Origin: Bettongia penicillata ogilbyi
Taxonomy: Eukaryota > Chordata > Mammalia > Diprotodontia > Potoroidae
DNA: 64,000 nucleotides
Assembly (NCBI GenBank): GCA_023548195.1
Contig: JAJHZJ010000082.1
Span: forward strand, 248,001 to 312,000
Direction: 5' to 3'
Shown: positions 44,386 through 55,425 of the stretch, one piece after another
Layout: each line of letters opens with the position of its first letter
Position numbering within the stretch: position 1 is the first letter of the stretch
Program-made: the position numbers and the translations under genes
Notes under the pieces: generated by a model
What the model was told of the DNA's origin: nothing
The model's input: the letters and a program-made list of their open reading frames with translations, nothing else
Databases searched by the model: none

Positions 44386-44629
44386 CTTAGAGGCAGTCTC
44401 AGTTATAAAAGAAAAAAAATCCCTCAAAACTTCATAGTAGTACCAGGTAGACATGGGTAATGTGCGCCCTCTTGTGGCCAGAGAACCATTGCTCCGTCTA
44501 AGAGAAAAGAGAAAGAGAATTTAGAGGATATTAAACGTATTTCTATTTTTATGGTTAGGCTGAACTCTTTTATGTGATTGTGAGTATCATTAAAATTCAA
44601 TAAATACACTGTGATGAAGGCATTGAAAA

Positions 44630-44915
44630 CATTATCAGTCTCACTTTACAGATAAGGAAACATTTGGAGAGATTAATGAGGCAAATTTTGAAGCCAGGTT
44701 TCTTCACCCCAAGGCCAAAGCTAGCATTCTTTCCACTACACCCCCTTGGTTCACATTCTCCTATTTTAAAAAGACATCACCTACTCAATCTGCTCATTTT
44801 ATTGAGATTCTGAAAGGGCACTTGATTCCCCCAAGGTCCCACAGTGAATTAGTGTGAGAGCTGATATTAAAAGCTAGATCTAGATCTGACTCCTGCCTTT
44901 CTACAACACTGAGTT
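44630..44915 (-). mobile_element. Two reverse MIR-type SINE fragments
   Basis: 44630-44760: 'tcactttacagataaggaaa', 'aagccaggtttcttcacccc'. 44775-44915: 'ttgattcccccaaggtccca', 'agatctagatctgactcctg'. 44386-44629 is unassigned. Confidence 0.65.
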
Positions 44916-44924
44916 CTTTCAGTC

Positions 44925-45130
44925 GTATAGTTTAGTGGAAAGTGTGCACACAGGCATACATATATGCCAGTTTTGACTATTGTTAGCCATGGTCTAACTA
45001 AATTGCTCAACTTCTCTGAATTTTCTTTTCCTCACCGGTAAAATAAGACTATTTGTACAAACCAGAGAGGGTTGTTGCGAGCCAAGTGCTTTCTAAAGCA
45101 CTTTAAAACATGAACTATTATTAATACTTA
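44925..45130 (+). mobile_element. MIR-type SINE
   Basis: 'tcgtatagtttagtggaaag' head, 'attgctcaacttctctgaat', 'gagggttgttgcgagccaag', 'aaagcactttaaaaca'. Confidence 0.7.
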
Positions 45131-45136
45131 TGAATT

Positions 45137-45385
45137 TGCTGTTGTTCAGTCACTTTAGTAGTGCCTAACTTTTCGTGACCCAGCTTGGAGTGTTCTTGGC
45201 AAAGTCGTTTGCCATTTCCTTCTGCAGCTCATTTTACAGATGAGGAAACTGAGGCAACCAGGGTTAAGTGGCTTGCCCAGGGTCACAAAGCTAGTATGTA
45301 TCTGAGGATATATTTGAACTCAGGAAGACGAACCGTCCTGACTGAAGGCCCAGCACTCTATCCAGTAAGCCACCTCGCTGCCCTA
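45137..45385 (-). mobile_element. SINE with BovB-type tail, full length
   Basis: 'gctgttgttcagtcacttta', 'ttttcgtgacccagcttgga', 'tttgccatttccttctgcag', 'gatgaggaaactgaggcaac', 'ctctatccagtaagccacct'. Confidence 0.93.
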
Positions 45386-46289
45386 TTATTTATGAATCGA
45401 ACGAAATATTTCCATGGTAGTCCTACAAGTAACTCATCATTTATAATTTGGGGAAAGGGTTAGGGTGGAGACCTGATTGATATGGGGAACATGGGGAAGG
45501 TAAAAATATTGACCAAAAACATTGAATATTTGAGTATACTTATATCTTTGAATAATCCTTTTTTATGGAAAAAAATTAAATTACTCAACAAAAGTGAAAT
45601 TAATATGGTGAATTTGTTACAACTAATAGTGAATATAATGTAGTACAATGTGTAAATAGTCAAATTTGAAACTGAATACTATTATGGATATGATCTACTA
45701 ATATCACTATACACTAGTTCAGGCTTATAATATGAATGTATTGCTCTATGCTTGCTGAATTTGGATGTGATCTTCATGTAAAAGTTAAAAAATACCATAC
45801 TAAATGTTATATTTCTCAAAGTGATTCATTTTGATAAGCATAGTGCAATAAGTTGATTTACAAAAAAATCCTATAATTTTAAAAAATAACCTGAAAAGTC
45901 ATAATTATCTGAAAATTTCAAGTTAATTTAAATTTAAATAAACAATTAAGTTTAATTATCTTATTTTTTTTCTATTTTTAAGTGAAATAATGCCTCTTAA
46001 TAATGGGCAAATACATATTTTGAAGAGAGAATCAACTGAATTTATGCAGCAGAAATACAAAAGCAAACAGTAAAAATTCCAAACCCAGAAAACACAAACT
46101 ACCACATTTGTCAATGGGGTTTATTATTGATAAAAAGAAATACCACTGGGTTTGTTTTATTGTAGATGACATAAAAGCTAACAAACTGAAATATCTTGAA
46201 AGTACAATATTTTAAAGGTGGGAATCATAAAAATATTTGTAAACTTATTAACTAAAACAATAATTTCTTTATGAGTGAAATTATTTTAT
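45386..46289. other. AT-rich unassigned sequence
   Basis: Very AT-rich. The part from about 46000 may be the degraded 5' end of the hAT transposase relic that follows, but I cannot read a BED-type zinc finger in it. Confidence 0.4.
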
Positions 46290-46800
46290 CTTTCTAGTGG
46301 TGTTGGCAAAATAAAAGAATTTTTTCTAGAGAAAATTATATGCTTTCAATAAGCAAAACTAAACTTTTTTTAAAAAATCCCTCTATGGAAAATCAAAAAC
46401 ACTGCTTGCCTTGTGTATAAGATTGCTTATCAATTGTAAAATGTGGAAGATATCATTTGATGAAATAGTGATGTCTGCAGTTATTGATACAATTAAAACA
46501 GTGCTTGGTGAATCACTTACAAAGAAGTTTCAAATGGTTTCTGCTTACAGATAACACAATAGAAAGAAGAATTCTCCCCATCTTACGATATTTGAGAAAA
46601 ATAAATTTAGAAAAGAAAATATTCCCATTTTGATTTGTAGGTGGATGAATCAATAAGTATAGCTGAAAATCTTGAAACTGAAGTTAGGGAAAATTTATTA
46701 CTTTGCAAACCTATCGATGGTGATGCCACCTTGAGAGAAATTTTCAGTATAATTGATGGATTTTTGAAAATGAAAATGATAGTGATGGAGAATTGATCAA
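46290..46800 (+). pseudogene. Decayed hAT (Charlie/ZBED-type) transposase
   Basis: Several hAT blocks appear in the right order but in shifted frames. 46453-46543 reads SFDEIVMSAVIDTIKTVLGE then SLTKKFQMVS. A +1 shift gives LTDNTIERRI (46544-46573), the typical 'LSDNTIxRRI' block. 46632-46676 reads FDL*VDESISIAENL, the 'VDESTDI' block that holds the first catalytic Asp, preceded by a stop. 46684-46740 reads VRENLLLCKPIDGDAT, like the 'EEFLFCKPL' block. Stops and frameshifts show it is a fossil. No terminal repeats were identified. Confidence 0.75.
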
Positions 46801-46869
46801 TTCACTTGCAGAGCACAGTCAGTATCAGGATGAAGTTCTGGTATGTAAACACTAGTTGAAAATGTGTAA

Positions 46870-47404
46870 CTTCCTATAATTTGGACACATAACATTCTTC
46901 AGACAATCAATCCCTTGTATCAAGATTTATCCATGAGGATACGCATCTTTTTTAAATCATCAGAGTAAACAACTTTATAAAGAATAACATATTAGGAAAA
47001 AATGCTTTACAAAATTGTATGACAATAGGGAATAGAACTTCTGTATATTCGTGAAACACACTGCCTTTCTTGAGCCAAAGCACTTAGAAGCCTTTTGAGC
47101 TAAAAGAAGGAACTGCCATTTTTCTAACAATAATAATCAAAATAGTTTGCTTTATTAAAAATAATGCTTCAGAACGCTTGTGCATTTGATAGATATTTTT
47201 TGAAAGCTGAGTACCTAACTTAATTCAAAGTGCTCATACTCCTAGGAAATCCATATTCTTAGAACGATCATTTCATTAATAAATAAATTATAGTTTCAGT
47301 TGATAAATTTACAAAATATTTTTACACTTCTCAATTTTAAAAATATTCACCTTTCAAATAAAGTAGAAGAAAGTAAAAACCAGCTTATTAATCATTTGAT
47401 GTGA
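46870..47404. other. AT-rich unassigned sequence
   Basis: Possibly the 3' remainder of the hAT element; no block can be read. Confidence 0.35.
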
Positions 47405-47645
47405 CAACAATAACAATTTTCATTTTAAAGACATTCAGTCATGTCCTACACTTTGTGACTTCATTTGGGGTTTTCTTGGTAAAGATACTAGAGTGATTTG
47501 CATTTCCTTTTCTAGCTCATTTTATAAATGAGGAAACTGAGGCAGTTAAAGGACTTGCCCAGGGTGACACAAACTAGGAAGTGCCTGAGAATTAGTCTTC
47601 CTGACTCCAGGTCCAGCACATTATCTACAGTGCCACCTAGCTACC
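47405..47645 (-). mobile_element. SINE with BovB-type tail
   Basis: 'catttggggttttcttggta', 'tttgcatttccttttctagc', 'aatgaggaaactgaggcagt', 'gacttgcccagggtgacaca', 'acagtgccacctagctacc'. Confidence 0.9.
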
Positions 47646-48109
47646 TTTTAAAAAACGAGTGATTTAAAAATCACTAAATACAAGTGATACAGAACTCACT
47701 TGCCATGGACAAATATGATACAATTCATTTCATTCCATCTGAACAAGAACAATGATAGCTTGTCTGTAATAGTAGATTGAAATAAAAAGTTCTCTAGTTT
47801 GTAAAACAGATATTAAAAAATCTTTAGTTTATAATATACATACATTTTATGAACATTTTCTTTGTGCGAAATTGGGTTTGTTTTGAAGTTATTACAAACA
47901 TAAAATTGTAAAACTTTACAAGTAATTGAAAAATTGCAAAGAATAATATGATCAATCATATGATGTTTTTAAAAACTCTGTGCAAAAAATTCCAACCTTT
48001 TCTGTCACAGAAGGATGTTGCTATGTAAAGTTTGGAGACTGCTGTCTTAGAGTCTCCAAACTGCAAAGGCAAAAAAGGTTAAAAGGGATCTAGGGATGAG
48101 GTGATGTCC
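47646..48109. other. AT-rich unassigned sequence
   Basis: No repeat or gene recognised. Confidence 0.45.
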
Positions 48110-48345
48110 TATTGGAAGGACATACATTGGCTCTGGTCCCTGCCCTGCTACTAAGTAGTTGTATCACCTTGGGCCAACTGTGGGACCTCAACTTACCCAT
48201 AACTGAAGATTATTTTATATACATAAAATATTATATTACTATTATTCATAATAGTATATTTTATATACACATGCATATATAAAATTATAATTGAAGTAGC
48301 TTTTAAAGTCCTTTACAGATTTAAAATTCTACAATGCCATGAGAA
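48110..48345 (+). mobile_element. MIR-type SINE, decayed, with TA-rich insert
   Basis: 'gtatcaccttgggccaactg', 'gggacctcaacttacccata', then a TA-rich stretch (48210-48285), then a tail-like 'agtcctttacagatttaaaa'. Confidence 0.5.
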
Positions 48346-48399
48346 GGACAAGTACAGAGACTCGCAAAAAGTCACTGGACTCTCCTTCCATACTGGTAC

Positions 48400-48880
48400 T
48401 GACCTATTAATCAACATTTTTGAATAAGGTCACTCCACTGATTATAAATCCATTCAACTCATCTGCCATTCAAACAAAATTTCTTCATCTAGTCTACAAA
48501 GACATCATTAAAGTCTGCCAGGTCTTTCTATAATCCACAGACCATGTCAACATTGTTCTTCTTATTTGTTGTTCAGTCACTTGAGACTCTCCATTTGAAG
48601 TTTTCTTAGCTAAGATATTGGCGTGGTTTGCCATTTCCTTTTCCAGCTCATTTTACAGATGAGAAGTGACTTGCCCAGAGTCACACAGCTCGTGTCTGGG
48701 GCCATTTGAACTCAGGAAGATGAGTCTTCCTGACTTTGGGCTCAACACTCTATCCACTGCACCACCTACCTACCAGTCTAGTAATCTGCCAAAGAAGGAA
48801 ATGAATATTCTTAGTGAATCCATATGGGTTCCTTGTCAGCGTTGTGTGGGTAAATGTTTAACAACCAGCTCTCCAGGAAA
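48400..48880 (-). mobile_element. L3/CR1 LINE fragment, split by a SINE
   Basis: 'catctagtctacaaagacat', 'taaagtctgccaggtctttc' and 'cacagaccatgtcaacattg', then the SINE, then 'ccagtctagtaatctgccaa' and 'gaaggaaatgaatattctta'. This follows the reverse of the CR1/L3 block also seen at 57790-58235. Confidence 0.55.
48565..48775 (-). mobile_element. SINE with BovB-type tail
   Basis: 'tttgttgttcagtcacttga', 'ggtttgccatttccttttcc', 'gtgacttgcccagagtcaca', 'ctctatccactgcaccacct'. Confidence 0.92.
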
Positions 48881-48884
48881 AAAA

Positions 48885-49042
48885 CATGATGGGGAAAGTT
48901 GTGATGTGATGGGATGTGTGTGTGTGTGCGTGTGTATGTGTGTGTGTGTGTGTACACACACACATATACATGCATGCATACACACATACATGTATATGTA
49001 CATAAATGTGTATATACATACATCACAACTTTTTCCATCATG
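48885..49042. repeat. 158-bp imperfect palindrome around a microsatellite
   Basis: Outer arms 48885-48906 and 49021-49042 are inverted copies with 20 of 22 bases paired (CATGATGG..AAAGTTGTGATG in the left arm). Between them lie a (TG)n tract, a central TGTACA and a (CA)n tract that also pair with each other, then TA/CA-rich sequence. It could fold as one long hairpin. Its origin is unknown; it may be a small inverted-repeat element. Confidence 0.8.
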
Positions 49043-49369
49043 AATTCAATATATCATTTGTTGGCATAAGAAGTTAAATGGGAATTTTTTGGGTGTTTTT
49101 TGCAGAAGCTATGGATGACACACAAAGCAAATGACACAGAAAAAAGTTTAAAAACTCAGAAATGCATAAAATATATGTAGGATATTGTATAATATCAACA
49201 TATTTTACCTTTTAATATCATAATAATTCAGACTTCTCTGGTTATGGAAGGCTAAAAAAATTCATACACATTTTCCAGATCATGGGGGTACTAAATTCTT
49301 GTGAAGTAAAAGGGATAACTACATATACACACACATATACGTTGTGAAGTTATAAAGGACAAGACTTGG
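49043..49369. other. Unassigned sequence
   Basis: AT-rich. No gene or repeat recognised. Confidence 0.45.
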
Positions 49370-50290
49370 CAACAACAAAATGTGGGGTGGGGCTGAGAGG
49401 TTGAGGATAACATTGAAATTATTAGTCTAAGTTACAAGAAGGATGATGGTATCCAAAAATAAGAGGAAAGATTGTAGGAGAAAATATTTGGGGAGAAAGA
49501 TGAGCTGTTTTGAATAAGTTGTTTGATACATTAACTGAGCATCCAATCATAAATATCCAACAGGCAATTGGCAATGCAGGATTGCATTTCTCAGGTGAGA
49601 GAGTAGGGTTGAATATATAGATCTAGAAATCACTGTCAAAGAGCTGATGACTGAATCCATAGGAGATGAAGAAGTTGCCAGTTAGGGGAACATAGAAATG
49701 AGAAGACTGAGAAGAATGGGTAAAGGGAGAGGAGAAATACCATCCACAGTCAGTGGGCATGAAAAAAAATGAAAATTCAGGAAAGATTTAACAGTTGCAA
49801 TTAGACAACTAAGTGGAGAACCGAAGGAGATCTGTGTCACGGAAACCTAAAGGGGAGAGAGCATCCAAGAAGAGAAACTGGCCAAATGCCAGAGAGAGGT
49901 CCAAAAGGCTAAGAAAATTGCCTTTCAATTTGACAATGAAGGGATCGTCGATTATGTTGCAAAGAGCATCAGTTAAGTGAAGTCAGAAACCAGCCTGCAG
50001 AGGGTTAAGAAGAGAGTGAGAGGAGAGGAAGTGAAGGAGGCATTTTTCCAAGCTGAGAGGAGGAGAGATAGATATGGGATAGCTACCATTGATTGTAGGC
50101 TCCAGTGAAGGTTTGTTGTTTGCTTTTAAGACTGGAGTAAAGGTGGACATTTTTTTTAGGTTTCAGAAAATTAAAAATAGGGAGAGAATGAAGATTAAAG
50201 AGAGTGGTGGAGAATGAAAGGGTGGACAATATGCTGGAGAATAGGAGAAGGGATGAGATCAAAGGTTCATACCACTGCCTGCCAAGGCAT
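49370..50290 (-). mobile_element. L2 LINE, ORF2 region
   Basis: Reverse L2 ORF2 in order: 'ggttgaggataacattgaaa', 'caggcaattggcaatgcagg', 'tagatctagaaatcactgtc', 'gtgtcacggaaacctaaagg', 'agagagcatccaagaagaga', 'aagaagagagtgagaggaga', 'gctggagaataggagaaggg'. No open frame is left. Confidence 0.88.
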
Positions 50291-50297
50291 ATATACA

Positions 50298-50700
50298 ACT
50301 GTGCTAAGCACTCTACAAAAGTTTCATTTGATTTTTGGAGCCAGAAAACCTAGTTTTGAGAACCTGCTTTTCCATTGTTAAAGTGAGGGACTTGGGGCAC
50401 AACATTTACATCTTTGAGCCTCAAACAGCAGATAATTCTGCTTATATTACAGGTGGGAAGGGTGCTGATCTGCTATGTCATTTCTCAGCTGTATGACCTT
50501 GAGCAACTTACTTAACCTCTCTGGACTTCAGTTTGCTTCCCCATAAAATTAGGGATTGGACCACATTACTTCTAATATCGTTACCAGTTCTAATTCTATG
50601 ATGTTATAGTACATCTCAAGGGTTAGATGATCATCAGATGAAGTTGTGTAAAGCTTCTCTATGAACTTCTTACTTTAACGAAATGCTATATAAATGACAT
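50298..50700 (+). mobile_element. MIR-type SINE, broken
   Basis: Short reverse scrap (50298-50335), then a plus-strand body 'gctgtatgaccttgagcaac', 'ctctctggacttcagtttgc', 'tctaattctatgatgttata', and a tail-like 'aaatgctatataaatgacat'. Confidence 0.65.
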
Positions 50701-50726
50701 TTTTTTTAGCTACGATAATAGTAAAT

Positions 50727-50970
50727 GGGGCAGGTAGGTGACACAACGGATAGAGAGCCAGGCCTGGAATCAGACTCAATTTTCCCAAATTCCAATCTGG
50801 CTTCAGATATTGTGACTCTGGACAAATCACTTAACCTTGATTCCCTTGTTTCTTCCTCTGTGAAATGAGCTGGAGAAGGAAATAGCAAATCATTCCAACA
50901 TCTTTGCCAAGAAAACCCCAAATGGGATCATGGAGAGTCAGACCCAACTAAAAAATGATTGAACTAGTAA
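50727..50970 (+). mobile_element. SINE with BovB-type tail, full length
   Basis: 'ggggcaggtaggtgacacaa', 'gactctggacaaatcactta', 'gaaatgagctggagaaggaa', 'catctttgccaagaaaaccc', 'caaatgggatcatggagagt'. Confidence 0.9.
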
Positions 50971-51120
50971 ATGAAGAGCAACCCTCACACCTTGTATAAA
51001 ACACAAGAGATGGTTATTGGTTGAATGAGCAATGAATTTTGAGGTCAAAATATCTATGGGTTTGAGACCTACACTGTCACTTTCATACCTTCAGGAAGAT
51101 TTTTATATATCTTTAAATTT

Positions 51121-51400
51121 TTATATAGTTGGCTGGCTGGTTGTTGTCCTTCGTTTTCGAAGTGGACCAAAATGACATCACCATGATAAAGTGAATTTTC
51201 AGTGTGTCCAACTGTGGCTGGTCAGATCAATACAAACTTGGAATGCTCTACTACAGGTTGGGCACAGATTGTGTGAATATTTGGGGTAGATATTACAAAT
51301 TTGCGCATCCTGCATTGTAGTGCATGCCAGTTGAAGGCAAGAACTATTACATACAGCACTTAGTATATTGAAAGTGGTCAAAAGCTACTGACCACCACCA
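51121..51400 (-). mobile_element. RTE-like element fragment
   Basis: 'gttgttgtccttcgttttcg', 'aagtggaccaaaatgacatc', then 'gaatgctctactacaggttg'. The first part is the reverse of the RTE-type tail; the rest appears to be its upstream sequence. Related to 7130-7450. Confidence 0.5.
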
Positions 51401-51689
51401 AAGGAAATGAGAAATAAAACTAGAAGAAAAAAGTGCATTTAAAAACTAGCAAATGTATCCTGAAATCGGATTTTTCCATGAAATCTCCATTGGTTTAGTA
51501 ATGCCTAAAGTTCAGTAACCTCAAACTATTATTCTCTGATGCTGACCTAAAGACTAAAATAAAAACTCGAGTCTCCTCACAGCATATACTTGTCTGGCAC
51601 ATACAGGGAAGAGGTAACTCTTTTAATGCTCATCGTAACCATTCTTACTCTGGAAGTGGCAATTGTGGGAACTGTTTCAATTATATTTG

Positions 51690-51885
51690 AGTGCAACTTT
51701 GTATATTCTTTTTTCATGTATCACCAAAGCTTATTTGTCATTTTAAAATGCTGATCATGTATAGCCTACATCAGATTGCATGCCATCTGGGAAAGAAGGG
51801 AGAGAAGAGAGGTGGAAAAGTTTAGAGCTCAAAATCTTATAAAAGTGAATGTTGAAAACTAAAAATAAATTAATTTTTTAAAAAC
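51690..51885 (+). mobile_element. L1 3' UTR end
   Basis: 'gcctacatcagattgcatgc', 'catctgggaaagaagggaga', 'aaaatcttataaaagtgaat', then an A/T-rich end. It resembles 5190-5341 read on the other strand. Confidence 0.75.
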
Positions 51886-52009
51886 AAAATAATATGCTTA
51901 TTATACCAAGACTGAAGAGAGATTCAGAGAAAAGGAATCCTGCACCACCATGCAAAGGAAAGCTCTTGATAAATCATCCTATTTGCAGGATAAGATTTTT
52001 TTGATAGTG

Positions 52010-52166
52010 TTAATTAAAAATGCAATATCTCCATCTCAGTGGAACTCTATGACCTACAAGCTGTCTCCTTCCTTCTAAAGTCTGTGACCCATTTTATTGA
52101 CCCCAGGGAGAACTAATGAATGTGAAAATAAAGCAAAATTATTTTCATGCATTTTAACTCACAATG
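52010..52166. repeat. Local duplication, left copy
   Basis: 'tgacctacaagctgtctcct', 'cccattttattgaccccagg', 'catgcattttaactcac'. It recurs at 53043-53206 with about 85% identity by eye. Confidence 0.9.
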
Positions 52167-52336
52167 ATCAAGGATTAGAGATCTCAAGCATTATATGCTC
52201 ATATTACCCAGGGAGTCAAGGAGCACTGGGGAAAAAAAAAAATTAAAAGTGTATCTTTTTTATTTACATCAGTCATGCCACCTTCCTTTATAGACTTTTC
52301 CAATTTCCAGGAGAAAACCTTCTCTGAAAATCATAA

Positions 52337-52505
52337 GAGGCAATGTGGTACAATGGAAGATCATTAAAGTTGGAGTGAAATCAATCCTGAATTTCACTTA
52401 ACTATGTGTCACTGAGTGGGTCACTTAACTCTTGTAGGTCCGAGTTTCCTCATTTGTAGAAGGAGGTAGCTACATGAGAGGCTCCTTTGAACTCCAGGTA
52501 GGTCA
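52337..52505 (+). mobile_element. MIR-type SINE
   Basis: 'caatgtggtacaatggaaga', 'gtgtcactgagtgggtcact', 'tttcctcatttgtagaagga'. Confidence 0.78.
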
Positions 52506-52689
52506 CTGGATAAATGTGGTTTGGATTACATGGAATAGTGAAGCACAAGTATCAGGCCTCCTTTCAGAGTACCTAGCTGCTATCGTATAAATTAACCTAA
52601 ACATAGTTAATTATCTCAGAAAATGCCGAAGCAAATATATTTTCCAAGGTTTCTGACTTCAACTAAGCTTAAATTCAGAATCATAGAGA

Positions 52690-52855
52690 AAATTGTCTAT
52701 GAATTTGTATTTAAGAGCATGTGTTCAAATCTTGGCTTCTTACTGTGTGGCCCTGGGCCAGTCATTTCAGCGCTATGGGGTTTGTTTCCTCATTATAAAA
52801 CACAGAAGCTGGACTACTTGATCCCTTCCAGGTCTTACATATTCTGAAGGTCCGT
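52690..52855 (+). mobile_element. MIR-type SINE
   Basis: 'gtgtggccctgggccagtca', 'gtttcctcattataaaacac', 'gatcccttccaggtcttaca'. An in-frame run across it is chance. Confidence 0.82.
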
Positions 52856-52884
52856 AACTCTCTCAAGAACTGACTAATATGAGG

Positions 52885-53020
52885 ACAAATAGGGGAATTA
52901 GATTATAAACTTCTTGAGGGCAGGGGCTGTCTTTTGCCTTTTGGGGGAGGGGTAATCCCCAAGTTTTAGCACAGTGCCAGGTCCACAGTAGGTGCTTAAT
53001 ATTTATTGATTGAATTACCA
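52885..53020 (+). mobile_element. L2 3' end
   Basis: 'attataaacttcttgagggc', 'aggggctgtcttttgccttt', 'cagtgccaggtccacagtag', 'gtgcttaatatttattgatt'. Confidence 0.9.
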
Positions 53021-53042
53021 TTGGGAAATTGTGCAGTGCTTT

Positions 53043-53206
53043 CAATAATTCCAAAAATGCAAATTTATCTCCGTATCAGAGGAATGCTGTGACCTACAAG
53101 CTGTCTACTTCCTTCCAAAGCCTGTAACCCATTTTATTGATCCCAGGGAGAAATAATGGATGTGAAGATAAAACAATATTTTTATGCATTTTAACTCATA
53201 ACAAAC
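53043..53206. repeat. Local duplication, right copy
   Basis: Partner of 52010-52166, direct orientation, 1.03 kb away: 'tgacctacaagctgtctact', 'cccattttattgatcccagg', 'tatgcattttaactcat'. Confidence 0.9.
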
Positions 53207-54249
53207 AAGTGAAGAATAGGTCAAGAATTCAGCAGGCAAAGGTGGTGAGGGAGGAAATAAAAACCATAATGTTTAAGGAAGATTACACAAGTAATTTAAT
53301 ACAGGACAGTTTGGGATAAAAATGATAAGCCACACTAGCAAGAAGCTGCATATTTCCGATCATGACCCTCCAGTCCCAATGAGGGGCTGAAGAAGCGTAA
53401 TGATAAAGGTAGAGAGAAGAGGAAAATTTGAGGGACACAATGGTGAAAGACTCATCAGTATTTAGTGACTGGCTAAAAATATAAAACAAGGCAAAGGGGA
53501 AGACAAATATAATCCTAAGATTAAACTTTATATCTCTATTAAGTAAAATGGATGCTTAAAAATCAGTTCACAAGTTTTGTTTCTAAAGGGTGAGATAATG
53601 CAGGAGATGTTTCTTTTCTAAGATATCAGAAAAAAGGCAAGTGTGACAGTACATACATTTAATTAAAACTCTCTAAAAATTTCACAATAATGTATAATAG
53701 CCACAACAAGGTGGCCAAAACACTCTAGGATACAATCTCAGCCACCAAACATCTGATATCTTTGCAAAATGGAGAGGCATATTAATCAATAGCAGCACAT
53801 TGCTCCAGAATATAAACTGATTTTCAAAACCTTGCTGAGAAGGGGGAAGATTACGGGCAACATTCTCACCCACAGCAGAGAATGTTGAAGGGGAAATGAG
53901 TCTGTAGGAAGCTTGGCATGATCCAAGGGTTTTCATAAATGAAAGGGAAGGACAACAAAGATGGGAACAGATGCATATATTTTTTATCAGGAATAACAAT
54001 GGAATCACTGTGTTTCAAGACTAACAGATGGAATCATTAGCCAGATTCTGCATCATATAACTTATGCTTACTGTTTATAAATCCAGCAAAATCATTTTTC
54101 TTCTATGTGATGGCACTTCAAAAAGGTATCAAACCTCTCCAGTCTTTTCTTCAGGGTAAACATTATAGTATCTCCAACCAGTCCTCATACAACATGGTTA
54201 TGAGCCCTCACATACCTCATAAAATGTGGCACTAAGAATTCTGTTAAAA
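53207..54249. other. 1 kb unassigned unique-looking sequence
   Basis: No repeat family recognised. A 108-codon minus-strand open frame at 53682-54008 has no recognised domain. Confidence 0.5.
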
Positions 54250-54415
54250 GCTCTCAGTTTGCAAACTGTTTTATATTTATTAAGGTTTATGTTTTAAATT
54301 CTCATTTGATTTCTCAGTAATCTCGAGGTAGATCCTAATATTATTAGGGTAACACACAATGTCTGAGGCAGAGTTAGAATCCAGCTGTCCCTAATTTCAG
54401 GTTGAGTGCTCATTC
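54250..54415 (-). mobile_element. MIR-type SINE
   Basis: 'agtttgcaaactgttttata', 'aattctcatttgatttctca', 'gtctgaggcagagttagaat'. Confidence 0.65.
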
Positions 54416-54479
54416 CAGATGTGCTCTGATCCAGTGCAGGACACAATGGGCCCCATGCTTCTTCTATTCATGACCAAAT

Positions 54480-55275
54480 CCAATAGACTCCTCTTAGTTT
54501 TCAGTTCTTGCCAAAGCCCTTGAGACAGCTGATCATCCTTTCCTTATTCAATACTCTACTCTCTGGGCTGCTGTTAACATGATTTCTTCTATTTCTATGC
54601 TGTGGTTGTTTTTCCAAACTTCCCTATTCTCCCACTCAGGTTTAACTCATCTTCGGCTCTTTCCTCTTTCAATCCTCCATATTCAATCAGTTAGCAATTC
54701 CTGTTGGTTCTGTGTCTGTCACATCTCCTCTGTCTGTCCCTTTCTGCTTACTCTGTGAACATTCTAGTTCAGGCCTGTGCCAATGGTCTTTGATTTATTC
54801 ATAGATTTAGACCTGAAAAGACTCTCAGAGATTACCTCGTACAACTCATTTTATAACATCTCTTCCCCTCTTCAATGCCACACCACTCCTGACATCATCT
54901 TATTATTGTTCATGAATAGTCCTGATTTTCCTGCCCCCAAATCTTCAGTAGCATGGCACAATAGAGTGCTGCTATCTGGAGCCAAGAGGCCCCATTATTT
55001 CCCACCTAGATGCTCTCCTGGACTTCACAATCTCCAGAAACCCATTTTGCAACATGAAGTCAACTAACTTCCTCCTCAGACTATTTGCCACCTTGGCTGC
55101 AGTACTTTTATCATGCTACCGAGCTGAGGATCCTCCATTCCCTCTTCAACTTTTTACATGGTGTCCTCCTCCTCCATTAGACTGGGAGCTCCTCAAAGGC
55201 AGGGGCTGCCTTATGACTTTCTTTGTATGGCCCGTGCTTAACATGTCTAGCAAATAGTAAGTACTTAATATTCAT
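54480..55275 (+). mobile_element. L2 LINE 3' part
   Basis: 'tcctccatattcaatcagtt', 'agcaattcctgttggttctg', 'acattctagttcaggcctgt', 'ccattagactgggagctcct', 'gcaaatagtaagtacttaat'. A scrap at about 54783-54860 is unlike L2. Confidence 0.85.
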
Positions 55276-55283
55276 CTATTATT

Positions 55284-55425
55284 ACATTTAAATCCCAACT
55301 CTGCTACTGATTACCTTTGCAACCAAGGGCAAGTAATCTCTCTGAGCTGGTTGTTTTATCAATAAAATAACAACTTTGGACTAGAGATGATGGCCTTTAA
55401 GGTCCCTTCCAGATGGCTGACTTTT
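55284..55425 (+). mobile_element. MIR-type SINE
   Basis: 'aaatcccaactctgctactg', 'aaccaagggcaagtaatctc', 'ttaaggtcccttccagatgg'. Confidence 0.85.
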
